From the NCBI GenBank assembly GCA_030612725.1, contig JAUWNJ010000012.1, positions 29,452 to 93,451 of the forward strand: a stretch of DNA of 64,000 bases. The letters are read 5' to 3'. The position numbers and the translations under genes were made by a program. The stretch is from Planctomycetales bacterium. Lineage in GTDB: Bacteria > Planctomycetota > Phycisphaerae > SM23-33. The notes beneath the pieces were generated by a model. That model saw only the letters and a program-made list of their open reading frames with translations. It made no database searches and was not told the origin of the DNA. Positions 32,675 through 42,402 of the stretch are shown here, in pieces (position 1 is the stretch's first letter; each line of letters opens with the position of its first letter).

Positions 32675-33427
32675 TCATTCTTCGCGTGGGCCTTCGATCA
32701 TTTCTGGCCAGGTTACGGATATTGTCAAATCTTCATCGCTGCCTAATTTGCGTGTAGCCGTGAAGCATATCCTTTCGCCCTCGTCGATTCGCGCGAGGTA
32801 ATCCTGGCCCACTGCGCCCTTAACGCCGGTATGTGCGACGTACCGAACCTCGTCGGACGGAACACCTTCGGGCAGTTTTACGCGGGCGGATACATGCTCC
32901 ATATCGAATGACCAGCCGTCACCCGCAACCGTCCAATGCAGTTCATCCCTGTTATTATGGTTCAGGGGCTGACGTCTCGTGCGATAGACCAGCGTGTAGG
33001 TGTACACGCCCGGCTTAAGGAACACATCCTTTTTGCCCGTGTACACACACCCCCTGCCAACTACGTGATAAGGCTCAGGCCGGCCGTTCTTCAGCAAGGC
33101 GACGACCTCAAAAGGAACGGCCACCTTTGTTCCGTCCTTTTTTTGGTATTGCAGGGGGAAATCCCGGATAATCCCTCGCCTGATTACCCTGCCGAGCGCG
33201 ACGACGCGAATGCTTTCAGTTACGGTCAGCGAAAAATCGTCGTGCACGGCAATCTCGGTATGAAAGCGTAAAACCCGTTCAGGACCGGCCGGCGGGACGG
33301 GTTTGGCGGGCCTGGTTGAAGGCATCGACGCCACGGCAGGACGAGTCTGGGACCGAACCTGGTAAGCGCCGAAAATCCAACACATCAATACAGCCATCGC
33401 CAAACTGACCCATTTCCTTCGCATCAC
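32675..33427 (-). CDS. DUF2207-type secreted protein, short form
   Basis: The 250-aa protein has a signal peptide (MMRRKWVSLAMAVLMCWIFG) and a Pro/Ala linker. Then comes the beta-rich DUF2207 domain, with FSLTVTESIRV, GRVIRRGIIRDFPLQY, VFLKPGVYTYTLVYRTRR and ELHWTVAGDGWSFDMEHVSA. Full-length family members are about 550-600 aa, with membrane helices and a cytoplasmic part after this domain; here the protein stops at the extracytoplasmic domain. It could be a natural short version or a remnant. Function unknown. Confidence 0.82.
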   Translation of the reverse strand: MMRRKWVSLAMAVLMCWIFGAYQVRSQTRPAVASMPSTRPAKPVPPAGPERVLRFHTEIAVHDDFSLTVTESIRVVALGRVIRRGIIRDFPLQYQKKDGTKVAVPFEVVALLKNGRPEPYHVVGRGCVYTGKKDVFLKPGVYTYTLVYRTRRQPLNHNNRDELHWTVAGDGWSFDMEHVSARVKLPEGVPSDEVRYVAHTGVKGAVGQDYLARIDEGERICFTATRKLGSDEDLTISVTWPEMIEGPREE

Positions 33428-33650
33428 TTAATCTCCACTTTCAGAACTTTGCAATCGGTAGCGGTTTCTATCTGGAAGAACCACCGAAAAGGCAATGAGA
33501 TATGTTTCCATGCCTGTTATATCGCTAATATGAGAATAATTCTGTAGCCATGTCAAGATTCTCCGACAGGACGATTGGCATTTGACCGCTCCGCTGGTAT
33601 ATTGCTTCAGACGACTTGCTATTCTTCTTCAACGACGGCGGAACCTTATC

Positions 33651-36600
33651 ATGGATGGATTCGTACACCTGCACGTACATTCGGAATACTCGCTGCTCGA
33701 CGGCGCGAACCGCATCGGCAAACTTGTCCGCCGCGCCGGCGAAGCCGGCATGGACGCACTGGCCCTTACCGATCACGGAAATCTCTTCGGCGCGATTGCG
33801 TTCTACACAGCCTGCCGGGCCGCCGGCATCAAACCGATCCTCGGAATCGAAGCCTACATCTCCCCCACCACACGCTCCGACCGGTCGATGGGCAAAATAT
33901 CCGATGCCTCCTGGCATATGATCCTCCTGGCGATGAACGATACAGGCTGGCGGAACCTCATCAAACTCTCCAGCCGGGCGTATCTGGAAGGATTCTACTA
34001 CAAGCCGCGAATCGACCGCGAACTGCTCGGCGAACTGAACGAAGGACTCATCTGCCTGTCGGCCTGTCTGAAAGGTGAAGTCCCTCACGCCTTCCTTTTG
34101 GGCCAGGACGAAAAGGCCAATCGCATCGCCCGCGAATACCTCGACATCTTCGGGCCTGAACGGTTCTTCCTCGAAGTCCAGAACCAGGACCTTCCCGACC
34201 AGAAAAGAGTCAACGACCAACTCTCCGCCCTGGCAAGCCGGCTCGGTATCGGCATCGTCGGCACCAACGACGTGCATTTCCTCACCGCCGACGACAAGCC
34301 AAGCCACGAAGTCCTCACCTGTATTTCGACGGGTAAAACCCTCTCCGAGGGCGGAGCGTTGAACTACTCGCCGCAGGTCTATCTGAAAGACCCGCGCGAA
34401 ATGCGCGAGGCGCTGAACGCCTGGCCCAGAGCCGCCGATAACACCCTGCGAATCGCCGAAATGTGCAACCTCGAACTGGACTTCACACGCAAGCACCTTC
34501 CGAGGTTCACGACGCCCAACGGCGAATCGGTCACTGCTTATCTCCGCCGACAGTGCGAAGAAGGACTCAAGCAACGCTTCGGCTCCGACATCACCGACGA
34601 ACACCGCAAACGCCTCGACCACGAACTGGCGACCATCGAGGGCAAGGGATACTGCTCCTACGTGCTCATCGTCCACGATATGGTCCAGCACGCAAAGTTC
34701 AACGGCATCCCCTGCGGCGCTCGCGGAAGCGGGTGCGCGACGCTGATGGGATACTGCCTGGGAATCAGCGACGTTGACCCGATGCGCTATGGCCTGCTGT
34801 TCGAGCGATTCACCGACCCGCAGCGGGAAGAAGACCCCGACTTCGACATCGACATCTGCCAGGAAGGTCGCCCCAAACTCATCAATTATGTCCGCGAGAA
34901 ATATGGCCACGTCGCGCAGATAATCACGTTCGGAACCCTCAAGGCCAGAGCGGCAATCCGCGACGTCGGGCGAGTGCTCGACATCCCGCTGCCCGAAGTC
35001 GATACCATCGCCAAGAAAATTCCCGACACGCTCGGAATGACCCTCCAGGGCGCTCTTGCCGCCGAGCCAACGCTGAAAGAAATGGTCCAAAAAGACGACC
35101 GCATCAGCAAACTTTTCGACCACGCCATGAGACTCGAAGGCATGTCCAGACACGCCGGCGTTCACGCTGCCGGTGTCGTCGTCGCCGACGAACCGCTGGA
35201 AAATCTCATCCCGCTGTGCAAACAGACCAACAGCGACGACGCCATAACCCAGTGGGACGGCCCGACTTGCGACAAAATCGGCCTGATGAAAATGGACTTC
35301 CTCGGCCTGCGGACGCTGACAACCATCCAGCGGGCACGCGACCTTGTCCAAGCCGACACCGGAAAAAACATCGACCCGGAAACCATACCGCTGGACGACC
35401 GGGAAGTCTTCGACCTGTTCCGCAGCGGACAGACAGCCGGGATTTTCCAGTTCGAGTCCGGCGGGATGCAGGACCTCCTGCAAAGAATGAAACCCGACCG
35501 CATCGAAGACCTCATAGCCGCAAACGCCATGTACCGACCTGGGCCTATGGAACTCATCGGCTCTTACTGCAAACGCAAGGACGGAAGCGAGGAAATACCC
35601 TCCGTCCATCCGCTGGTCGATGACATCCTGGCTGAGACTTACGGTATCATGGTCTATCAGGAACAGGTGATGCAGGTGCTCAACCGCCTGGGCAAACTTC
35701 CCCTGAACACCGCGCTGACGCTGATTAAGGCAATCTCCAAAAAGAAGGAAAAGACCATCGCCGCCGAGCGACCGGCCTTCCTGACCGGAGCACACGAGAA
35801 CGGTATCGAAACCGAAGAGGCTGAGCGACTGTTCGATTTGATCCTGCGCTTCGCCGGTTACGGATTCAACAAGGCCCACTCGACGCGATACGCCATAATC
35901 GCCTACCAGACAGCCTATTTCAAGCGGCGCTATCCGCGCCAATTCATGGCCGCCCTGCTGACATTCGAGAGCGGCGACACCGACAAAGTCGTCCAGTACA
36001 TGAACGAAGCCAAGCGAATGAAGATCACCGTCGCCCCGCCGGAAATCAACGCGTCGGGCGCGGATTTCACCGTCGATGGCGAGAAAATTCGCTTCGGTAT
36101 GGCGGCTGTCAAAGGCGTCGGGCAAAAAGCGGTCGCTTCGATTATCGAAGCAAGGGAAAAACTCGGACGGTTCGAGCATCTCTACCACTTCTGCGAAAAT
36201 GTCGATCTGCGAGTGGTCAACCGCTCGACGATCGAAGCCCTGATTAAGTGCGGTGCGTTCGATTCGCTCGGTGCACACCGCGCGTCCATGCTGTCGGCTG
36301 TGGATCGCGCTATCGAACTGGGAAACACCGTCGCCGACGACCGCCGAAGCGGACAGATGAGTTTCTTCGGCGCTGAATCCGCCAGCCCCGACGGAAAGGA
36401 AAAACCCCCGCCGCAATTCCCAAAAGTCGAAGCACTTTCGGAAATGCAACTGCTGACGGCGGAGAAGGAAACCCTCGGCTTCTACATCACCAGCCATCCA
36501 TTGGTCGGATACGGACGCGAACTGGACTCGCTCGGCTCGGCCACCTGCGCGAAACTCACGGAACTTTCCGAAGGCACCGTCGTTACTATCGGGTGCATGA

Positions 36601-37184
36601 TCGCCTCGGTTCGGCAGCGGGTTACGAAGTCCGGAAGATCGGCTGGGAAGAAAATGGCGATCCTGACCGTCGAGGACCTCACGGGGTCGGCGGAGTGTGT
36701 CGTCTTCGCCGAGACGTTCGAGCGGATTGGGGAAATGCTCGCCGAAGACGCCATTGTATTCCTGGCCGGATCGGTAGATCGCAAACGCCAGTCGCCGCAG
36801 ATTATCGTCGATCAGGTCATCGGGATTGCTCAAGCCATCGAGAACCTCGCGAGCGGAATCACGGTCCGCCTTGGAAAGTCGCCCGATAAGCAGAAATTGG
36901 AAGGCCTGGGCGACATATTGCATCGTTATAAGGGTCAATGTCCTGTCAACATCGAGGTCATCCCCGCTGGTTCGAGCGATATGAAGGTTGCCGTTCGCGC
37001 GGGCAATGAATGGTCCGTCGCGCCGGGCAGGGCGTTATACGACGAACTGTGCAAATTTGCGGGCGATGAAAAAAATGTCCTGCTGACACCCAAGCGTAAC
37101 AACGGATCGCCCCGAAACAATTCCCGCACCCGACGATTCGGAAAATCCAATGGCCAACGAAAACCCGCCGCCTCATCCTTTTGA
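33651..37184 (+). CDS. dnaE: DNA polymerase III alpha subunit (replicative polymerase)
   Basis: The 1177-aa protein starts MDGFVHLHVHSEYSLLDG, the PHP domain with metal-binding histidines (residues 1-about 200). The polymerase active site DPDFDIDI lies at about 395-402, with GARGSGCATLMGYCLGI before it. Later come the fingers segment ETYGIMVYQEQVMQVL, FNKAHSTRYA, tandem helix-hairpin-helix and the C-terminal OB fold with GCMIASVRQRVTKSGR and AECVVFAETFERI. ATG 33651 is preferred over upstream starts because the protein then begins with the PHP motif. The C-terminus runs to the edge of the composite repeat. Confidence 0.98.
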   Translation: MDGFVHLHVHSEYSLLDGANRIGKLVRRAGEAGMDALALTDHGNLFGAIAFYTACRAAGIKPILGIEAYISPTTRSDRSMGKISDASWHMILLAMNDTGWRNLIKLSSRAYLEGFYYKPRIDRELLGELNEGLICLSACLKGEVPHAFLLGQDEKANRIAREYLDIFGPERFFLEVQNQDLPDQKRVNDQLSALASRLGIGIVGTNDVHFLTADDKPSHEVLTCISTGKTLSEGGALNYSPQVYLKDPREMREALNAWPRAADNTLRIAEMCNLELDFTRKHLPRFTTPNGESVTAYLRRQCEEGLKQRFGSDITDEHRKRLDHELATIEGKGYCSYVLIVHDMVQHAKFNGIPCGARGSGCATLMGYCLGISDVDPMRYGLLFERFTDPQREEDPDFDIDICQEGRPKLINYVREKYGHVAQIITFGTLKARAAIRDVGRVLDIPLPEVDTIAKKIPDTLGMTLQGALAAEPTLKEMVQKDDRISKLFDHAMRLEGMSRHAGVHAAGVVVADEPLENLIPLCKQTNSDDAITQWDGPTCDKIGLMKMDFLGLRTLTTIQRARDLVQADTGKNIDPETIPLDDREVFDLFRSGQTAGIFQFESGGMQDLLQRMKPDRIEDLIAANAMYRPGPMELIGSYCKRKDGSEEIPSVHPLVDDILAETYGIMVYQEQVMQVLNRLGKLPLNTALTLIKAISKKKEKTIAAERPAFLTGAHENGIETEEAERLFDLILRFAGYGFNKAHSTRYAIIAYQTAYFKRRYPRQFMAALLTFESGDTDKVVQYMNEAKRMKITVAPPEINASGADFTVDGEKIRFGMAAVKGVGQKAVASIIEAREKLGRFEHLYHFCENVDLRVVNRSTIEALIKCGAFDSLGAHRASMLSAVDRAIELGNTVADDRRSGQMSFFGAESASPDGKEKPPPQFPKVEALSEMQLLTAEKETLGFYITSHPLVGYGRELDSLGSATCAKLTELSEGTVVTIGCMIASVRQRVTKSGRSAGKKMAILTVEDLTGSAECVVFAETFERIGEMLAEDAIVFLAGSVDRKRQSPQIIVDQVIGIAQAIENLASGITVRLGKSPDKQKLEGLGDILHRYKGQCPVNIEVIPAGSSDMKVAVRAGNEWSVAPGRALYDELCKFAGDEKNVLLTPKRNNGSPRNNSRTRRFGKSNGQRKPAASSF

Positions 37185-37211
37185 TTGAAATTCAGCAAGC
37201 GGGGTTTTTCC

Positions 37212-37717
37212 CGGAACGAAACGGAACGAAACGGAACAATTCGGAACGATTCGGAACGATTGGGAACAATTCGGAACAATTGGGAACGATTGGGAACAAT
37301 TGGGAACAATTGGGAAAAATTGCAAAATCCATAACTCCTTGGCCTGTATGGATTTGCGTATTTCGAGGTCATTTTTACGCCCATTTTAAAAAATCCGCCA
37401 TTGCCTGGCTTGCCTAAACGGCCCAGAGCACCATTGCGAATTGTGGATTGCGGATTCCTCGGTATTCCGGTCTTTCTTCACTTATCAAAGAACACATAAG
37501 CGTAGCAAGGACGCTCTGTATTAACTTTTGCGTTCGCGTTTGCGCGCGCAAAGGCGAACACAAAACGGATAGCGACGCCATAAGTCCTTGGCGGCCTTAG
37601 GAAAAGTTTTTTTGGAATTTTTCATCTCCCCGATTTTTACGTTCGCGTTTGCGCGCGCAGATGCGAACACAGCGCGGTCAAGGCATGATCCAAAGCCGAC
37701 GGATAGCTATCCGTCGG
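37212..37717 (-). repeat. Composite dispersed repeat, copy 2 (inverted)
   Basis: Reverse-complement counterpart of 9044-9638. The decamer array runs 37212-37320 and the unique block 37321-37425. The GC palindromes lie at 37532-37559 and 37641-37668, and the CCGACGGATAGC hairpin at 37696-37717. The order is preserved and only the spacer between the blocks differs. Confidence 0.88.
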
Positions 37718-37829
37718 CTTTGGATGTGGCCTGCCCCCTAAAAACTGTACCAGACGAAAAACGGAAATTCGTGGTGGTCTGCAGAGTTGTTCCTCCGGTT
37801 ATTTCTTAGCCCGGAGGGCGAAAGATTTG

Positions 37830-37980
37830 TAGCCCACGACGGGAGCCGTGGGAAAATTGCCCCCCTATAGACACAAGCCCCTTAAGGGGCGGCACAGAAA
37901 AAAACGATGACCTCTGTCGCCCTTACAGGGCTTTTTCCAAGGTGGGCGTGCTCATTACCCACGGCTCCCGTCGTGGGCTA
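37830..37980. repeat. 151-bp element with perfect 23-bp terminal inverted repeats
   Basis: Ends at 37830-37852 and 37958-37980 are exact reverse complements (beginning TAGCCCACGACGGG). The interior has CCCTTAAGGGG and TGTCGCCCTTACAGGGC hairpins. MITE-like or REP-like, no coding capacity. Confidence 0.85.
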
Positions 37981-38147
37981 ACATGTCCCTGGAACCCCAA
38001 GGCGGGTTACCGCGTCCACACAATCCAACATCAACGCACCCACAAGCTCCGCTTGAAGGTGCCACCCGCATTGCTACTCTGCGAAGTAGCATCCACCCTC
38101 CGTAGCAGTACTACCGCGGAGGACGGGGCGCTACGTAGCACGAGCAA

Positions 38148-38933
38148 CTACCCCTGCCCCGGGCCACCCGCCGCCAGAGCAATAACGAGCCTATCAACGT
38201 ACCGGAACATACTATCAGACAGAATTTTAATCTCACCCACAGTAAATTTAACGGTTTCCTCGACGACAAGGTTTTCTTTTAAGGTGCGCGGCGTAGCTTC
38301 CAATGTCTGTTGAACGCATTTTCTGGTAACAACCGCGTCGGAATGCACGATTACGTGTCTGCAAGCTTGCCCTGCAATGATGTTGTTAACATCCCCATCC
38401 TTGTCATGCGAGTATCCGCAATATGATCCAAAGGCTCTTGCGATGCTCTGCATGTCTTGAAAACTGATGCTTTTCTTGCGGATCAGAAGAGCACCAAGAT
38501 GGTTATGAAGGTCCTGTCCCACCTCTGACAACTCACTGGCAGTGATTTTAAACTCCTCATTCATTAGATGATTATCGCATTGGCCTTCCCTGATCATTTC
38601 ACCGATGCATCGTTCGAAAATATCACTTACCGCCGATCCAAAGTAGGACACAAGAAGAACAACGCATTGGTTAAAGATGTGTTCATACTGTGGTCGAAGG
38701 GAATCGTTACTTCGTATATTGCGTAGCTGGTCAAGCGCTTTTGTGGCCGTCATACGGGGATTCGTAATTTTTGATTTATTCGTTAACTCTTCGACTTTTT
38801 CAAGTCTCTGAATCGCGAATTTCAGAACAACATGGTCGAACTCGGCCAATTTGTGGACCGAATCTACATTCTGCTTGAAGTTATCGACCGCGTCCGAGAA
38901 TACGTATCCTGGTATCTGATTGTCGTTGCTCAT
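38148..38933 (-). CDS. HEPN-like protein next to the restriction-modification gene
   Basis: The 261-aa mostly helical protein has the segment HIFNQCVVLLVSYFGSAVSDIF. It also has the HEPN ribonuclease motif R-x4-H at Arg192 to His197 (RHVIVHSD), typical of the abortive-infection RiboL-PSP/MAE_28990-like HEPN families. ATG 38933 (MSNDNQIPGY) is chosen. It begins 34 nt after the stop of the MmeI-like gene on the same strand, suggesting one operon. A suicide or backup role for a restriction system is an inference; family membership rests on this motif only. Confidence 0.7.
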   Translation of the reverse strand: MSNDNQIPGYVFSDAVDNFKQNVDSVHKLAEFDHVVLKFAIQRLEKVEELTNKSKITNPRMTATKALDQLRNIRSNDSLRPQYEHIFNQCVVLLVSYFGSAVSDIFERCIGEMIREGQCDNHLMNEEFKITASELSEVGQDLHNHLGALLIRKKSISFQDMQSIARAFGSYCGYSHDKDGDVNNIIAGQACRHVIVHSDAVVTRKCVQQTLEATPRTLKENLVVEETVKFTVGEIKILSDSMFRYVDRLVIALAAGGPGQG

Positions 38934-38967
38934 TCCTTCGCTCTCCACACTTCGCACGGCTGGGTTC

Positions 38968-41799
38968 CTATCCCGTCGCGGCTCGTGCGAGGTTTAACTC
39001 GAGCAGTTTTTCGAGGATTTGCTCGTTGCTGATGTCTGTTGGCCAGCCGTAGGCTTCGAGTACGGTGGCGTCCAGTTCCGCGCAGGCGTTTTCAAGCCAG
39101 GTCGGGCGCTTGTTGTAAAGGTTGGTCAGCGTTCGGCGTTTCAGGTCCTGCCCGGACAGGCTGCCCGGTTCGGGATTGATCCAGTTTTCGCGGAGTTCGT
39201 TAAGTCTCGCAGCCGCTGTTGAAATCCTCGCGTGAATGTCCTTTTTGTCCGCCGGCACATCGGATTGATTCACAGGCCAGGGGAACGGAAACGTCTCAAA
39301 ACAGGTCGTCGGCGTGTAACGCGGGCGAGATTCCAATTGCGTCCCCTGCATCAGCGCCCACACTTCATGCACATGGCTTTGCAGTACGCCGAAGAAATAA
39401 TCGTCGCTGCGAGCAAAGGCAATGAGTTGGCAATCTGGCAACCAGTCTGCTGGTAGCCAAACAAATAAACGATGTTTTGCGACTCTGGGCGTTACAAGGA
39501 ATCGAGAAAGACCATCGGCGACACTCTTGAACTTTGGACGTGGTGCGTACAATTGCCACCACTCCTTTTTGTACCAATCGCGTGGGTTTTTCTCGCGGAA
39601 CGGTTTGACATTGGTCTTGACGTACTCGAAGGGTGCTTCATACAAACAGGCTTCATTTTCGGACATAGCGCCGAAATCTATCAGCCACATGTTTCGTGGA
39701 CGTCGGGTTATATCCATCCCATTAGCATATCTACGGATGACATCAGCATTATTTAAACTATTATCCGGGTTTGGCTGGGAGAGAAGGGTTTGCGCCTTGG
39801 AATCGTCAATATCAAAGGGACCTTGCTTGGTAACACCCATAAATGCTAATGATTTGTTTTCAGTGAGTTTGTGGGCAGACTTTACGTCCACCGTTCCGGT
39901 CAGTGTTGGAGATATTTTCGCAACCGATGTTCCATCCAATGTTCGATTTTTTTGTGTGCCGTCGTCGAAACCGACCATTGAGACTTGGACAGCGGCACCG
40001 TCGAGTGTCCACGGCCTATCGGACCAGGCCATGAAGATGTCGCCTGTTTCCTTGATTCTCTGGAGTACTGTACGGTTTGCTCCACCTCGGATGCCCTGGG
40101 TGGCGAGCAGTCCCGCGCGGACGTAGTGTTTCTTTTTTGCTTCAGCCTCGATATAGGCGCGGGCCTTTTCGAACCAGTAGCAGCACAGGTCGGATTCTTT
40201 CGAGACGCGGTCCGACCAGACCTTAAACATCTCGTCCACGTACTTGTCGCCCAAGCCATTCTTGCCATCGCTGTCATCTCGGAGTTTTTTCCCGCCAAGG
40301 AACGGCGGATTGCCGATGATGAAATCGGCATCGGGCCAGTCGGGTTCTTTCAGAGCCTTGTCTATCCCGGCAACAATCGCATCCATCAGGTATATGGTTT
40401 CAATCGGGTCGAGGATCGGTTCTTTCAGTTCCGGCGCGCCGTTGTCTCGCATCCACTGGAGGTATCCGATCCAAACGACCACGCTGGCCAGTTCGTGTGC
40501 GAAGCGGTTAATCTCCATACCGTGCAGCTGTGTCGGGCGGACCTTGAAGGCGAGTTCGATGTTCCGCCGGAACGCGAAATTTACGACTTTCTTTTCCAGG
40601 TCCATCAATCGGCGCAAGGCAACATAAAGGAAGTTACCACTTCCGCAGGCGGGGTCCAGCACACGAACGGAGGCAAGGCGGTCCTGGAAACCACAAAGCA
40701 TCTTCTCGACTTTTACCGTGTCTTTACCAACCTTTTCCACCTTTGCGATTTGATTGGTAAGGTTTTCCCATTCTTTTTGCAGCGGCTCGACAAGGACAGG
40801 TTCGACAATGGCGGCGATGTCATCGGCGTAGGTGTAATGTCGGCCGATCTGTGCGTGCTTGTCGGGATCAAGGCATCGCTCGAAGAGTGTACCGAAGATG
40901 GCAGGTTCGACATTGGACCAGTCCACATCTCCGGCCTTATACAGCAATTCTATTTCGGCAAGCAAGAGTTTGATAACATGGCTGTCGGCGAAAAGCCCCC
41001 CGTCGAAGTGAGCGATTTTTTTGAGCCGGACGTGCCCGCCGTGGGCCATTGCCTCGAAAAGTTCGCCGGTGTAGCGAGCGCACAGGTCAGGGTCTTTGCG
41101 GGTTTCCTTCAGGATGTCAGTAAAAAACTTTTTAGGGAGCAGACCGACGTCTTCGGCGAAGAAACAGAATAGGACTTTCATCAAAAATCTCGCCGCTTCA
41201 GTAGGGTCAATCTTTCGGAGGCGCAAGTTGTTGGCGACGTGACCAATCCAGTCGGCGACGATTTTGGTGAGTTGGTCGGTGGTTTCCTTCGCTTGCAGAA
41301 CGTCGGGGTCGGTGAACGCCGCTTGCAGTACATACAGGGCGGTAGGCGGTTTTACTCCTTCGGCCGGTGGAAATATCTCGACCGTTCCTCCCTCGGCGAG
41401 TGTCTTCAGGTCGAAACGATACGTACGCCGCGCCAAACCTGTAAAATTGCAATGGACCTCGAAGCGGTCCATATCGCTGACAATCAGGAGCGGAGGGTTT
41501 TCCAGGTCTTCACGGTAGTTGAGGAGTTGATCATATGCGGCTTTGAGATTTGCGTGCTTGCCTTTGTATTCCCACGCGAAATGCCCTTTGTACCAGACGT
41601 CGGCCCATCCGCTGCCCCCATCTTGCTTCTCCGCTCCCTTCTCAAAGGTGAAGAAATCACCTTTCGGGTCGGCTTCGACAGGCGTTGCGTGTCCGAGCAT
41701 CCGGCAAAGGTCAATGAAATGCTCCTGCGAACCGGATCGCTCCTTCAGTTCACTGTCCTGCCACCTCTTTGCGAACGCTTGGGGATTCAAACCTGACAT
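38968..41799 (-). CDS. MmeI-type (type IIL) combined restriction endonuclease and DNA methyltransferase
   Basis: The 943-aa single-chain enzyme has an N-terminal nuclease region (Asp67, then Glu77-Tyr-Lys79 in WEYKGK, a PD-(D/E)xK pattern, with ANLKAAYDQLLNYREDL). A helical connector follows. The gamma-class N6-adenine methyltransferase carries motif I DPACGSGNFLYVALRR (Asp382) and motif IV NPPF (Asn497). A target recognition domain and a C-terminal helical region, including RPRYTPTTCFETFPFPWP, close the chain. MmeI relatives cut about 20 bp from the site and methylate only one strand. The recognition sequence cannot be predicted here. A HEPN-like gene follows. Confidence 0.93.
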   Translation of the reverse strand: MSGLNPQAFAKRWQDSELKERSGSQEHFIDLCRMLGHATPVEADPKGDFFTFEKGAEKQDGGSGWADVWYKGHFAWEYKGKHANLKAAYDQLLNYREDLENPPLLIVSDMDRFEVHCNFTGLARRTYRFDLKTLAEGGTVEIFPPAEGVKPPTALYVLQAAFTDPDVLQAKETTDQLTKIVADWIGHVANNLRLRKIDPTEAARFLMKVLFCFFAEDVGLLPKKFFTDILKETRKDPDLCARYTGELFEAMAHGGHVRLKKIAHFDGGLFADSHVIKLLLAEIELLYKAGDVDWSNVEPAIFGTLFERCLDPDKHAQIGRHYTYADDIAAIVEPVLVEPLQKEWENLTNQIAKVEKVGKDTVKVEKMLCGFQDRLASVRVLDPACGSGNFLYVALRRLMDLEKKVVNFAFRRNIELAFKVRPTQLHGMEINRFAHELASVVVWIGYLQWMRDNGAPELKEPILDPIETIYLMDAIVAGIDKALKEPDWPDADFIIGNPPFLGGKKLRDDSDGKNGLGDKYVDEMFKVWSDRVSKESDLCCYWFEKARAYIEAEAKKKHYVRAGLLATQGIRGGANRTVLQRIKETGDIFMAWSDRPWTLDGAAVQVSMVGFDDGTQKNRTLDGTSVAKISPTLTGTVDVKSAHKLTENKSLAFMGVTKQGPFDIDDSKAQTLLSQPNPDNSLNNADVIRRYANGMDITRRPRNMWLIDFGAMSENEACLYEAPFEYVKTNVKPFREKNPRDWYKKEWWQLYAPRPKFKSVADGLSRFLVTPRVAKHRLFVWLPADWLPDCQLIAFARSDDYFFGVLQSHVHEVWALMQGTQLESRPRYTPTTCFETFPFPWPVNQSDVPADKKDIHARISTAAARLNELRENWINPEPGSLSGQDLKRRTLTNLYNKRPTWLENACAELDATVLEAYGWPTDISNEQILEKLLELNLARAATG

Positions 41800-41981
41800 G
41801 TTACCTCTGTTTTGAATTCAAGATAAACCATCGACAGATTATGCAGTACTGCCTCTGAAAGTTCAACTCACGAAAACAGGGATTGATGATTGTAGCAGCT
41901 CAATGCTTTGCAAAAAGGAGCAAAGGTGGACTTCGTTCTCCGTCCGGAGCCTACCGGAACTCCTCCGGCGTTGATTGAGAT

Positions 41982-42275
41982 TCAGGTGTTTGGGTTTTGG
42001 ATTTGCGTCTTCATCAGCCGGCCGGCTTTGAAGCGGACGGTTCGCTTTTCGGGGACCTGGACCCTTTCGAGCGTCTTGGGATTCTGTGCCATGCGAGCGG
42101 ATCTGACCCTGGTCTCGAAAACGCCGAAGTCGCGAAACTCCAGGCGATTACCACGAGCCAATTCCGCAACAACCTCATCAAGAAAACTCTGAACGATCTC
42201 CTTGACAAGCACGTGCCTTGTCTTGGTACGTTCGGCGATCCGGTCAACGATTTCCTTTTTGGTTACGTTATGCAT
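41982..42275 (-). CDS. HU/IHF-family DNA-binding protein
   Basis: The 97-aa protein has the HU fold: N-terminal helices (MHNVTKKEIVDRIAERT), KEIVQSFLDEVVAELARGNRLEFRDFG, then the beta arm with RMAQNPKTLERVQVPEKRTVRFKAG. HU proteins bend and compact DNA. A reasonable AAAGGA site precedes the ATG. Whether it is HU or IHF-like cannot be told. Confidence 0.94.
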   Translation of the reverse strand: MHNVTKKEIVDRIAERTKTRHVLVKEIVQSFLDEVVAELARGNRLEFRDFGVFETRVRSARMAQNPKTLERVQVPEKRTVRFKAGRLMKTQIQNPNT

Positions 42276-42402
42276 GGCTCAATCCTTTGCACTCCCCTGA
42301 ATCCTATAACACGAGATTTGTCTCAACCGTACGCATCACAGCAACACCGACCCAAAGTCATAAGTTATACTACCACAAAGACTTCCTGACGGCAAGAAAA
42401 TT

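Larger units (their letters stand above)
37185..38147. other. 1 kb repeat cluster after dnaE, no supported gene
   Basis: Holds the second copy of the composite repeat (37212-37717), a partial 24-nt heptamer unit (37433-37456), a 151-bp inverted-repeat element (37830-37980), and a mosaic of short palindromes around 38060-38150, including CTACTCTGCGAAGTAG. Open frames here are repeat-derived. Confidence 0.75.

Noticed and set aside
33525..36938. Very long minus-strand open frame opposite dnaE
   Set aside because: It is the antisense shadow of the dnaE reading frame; its predicted protein has no family features, whereas the plus strand shows the complete polymerase.
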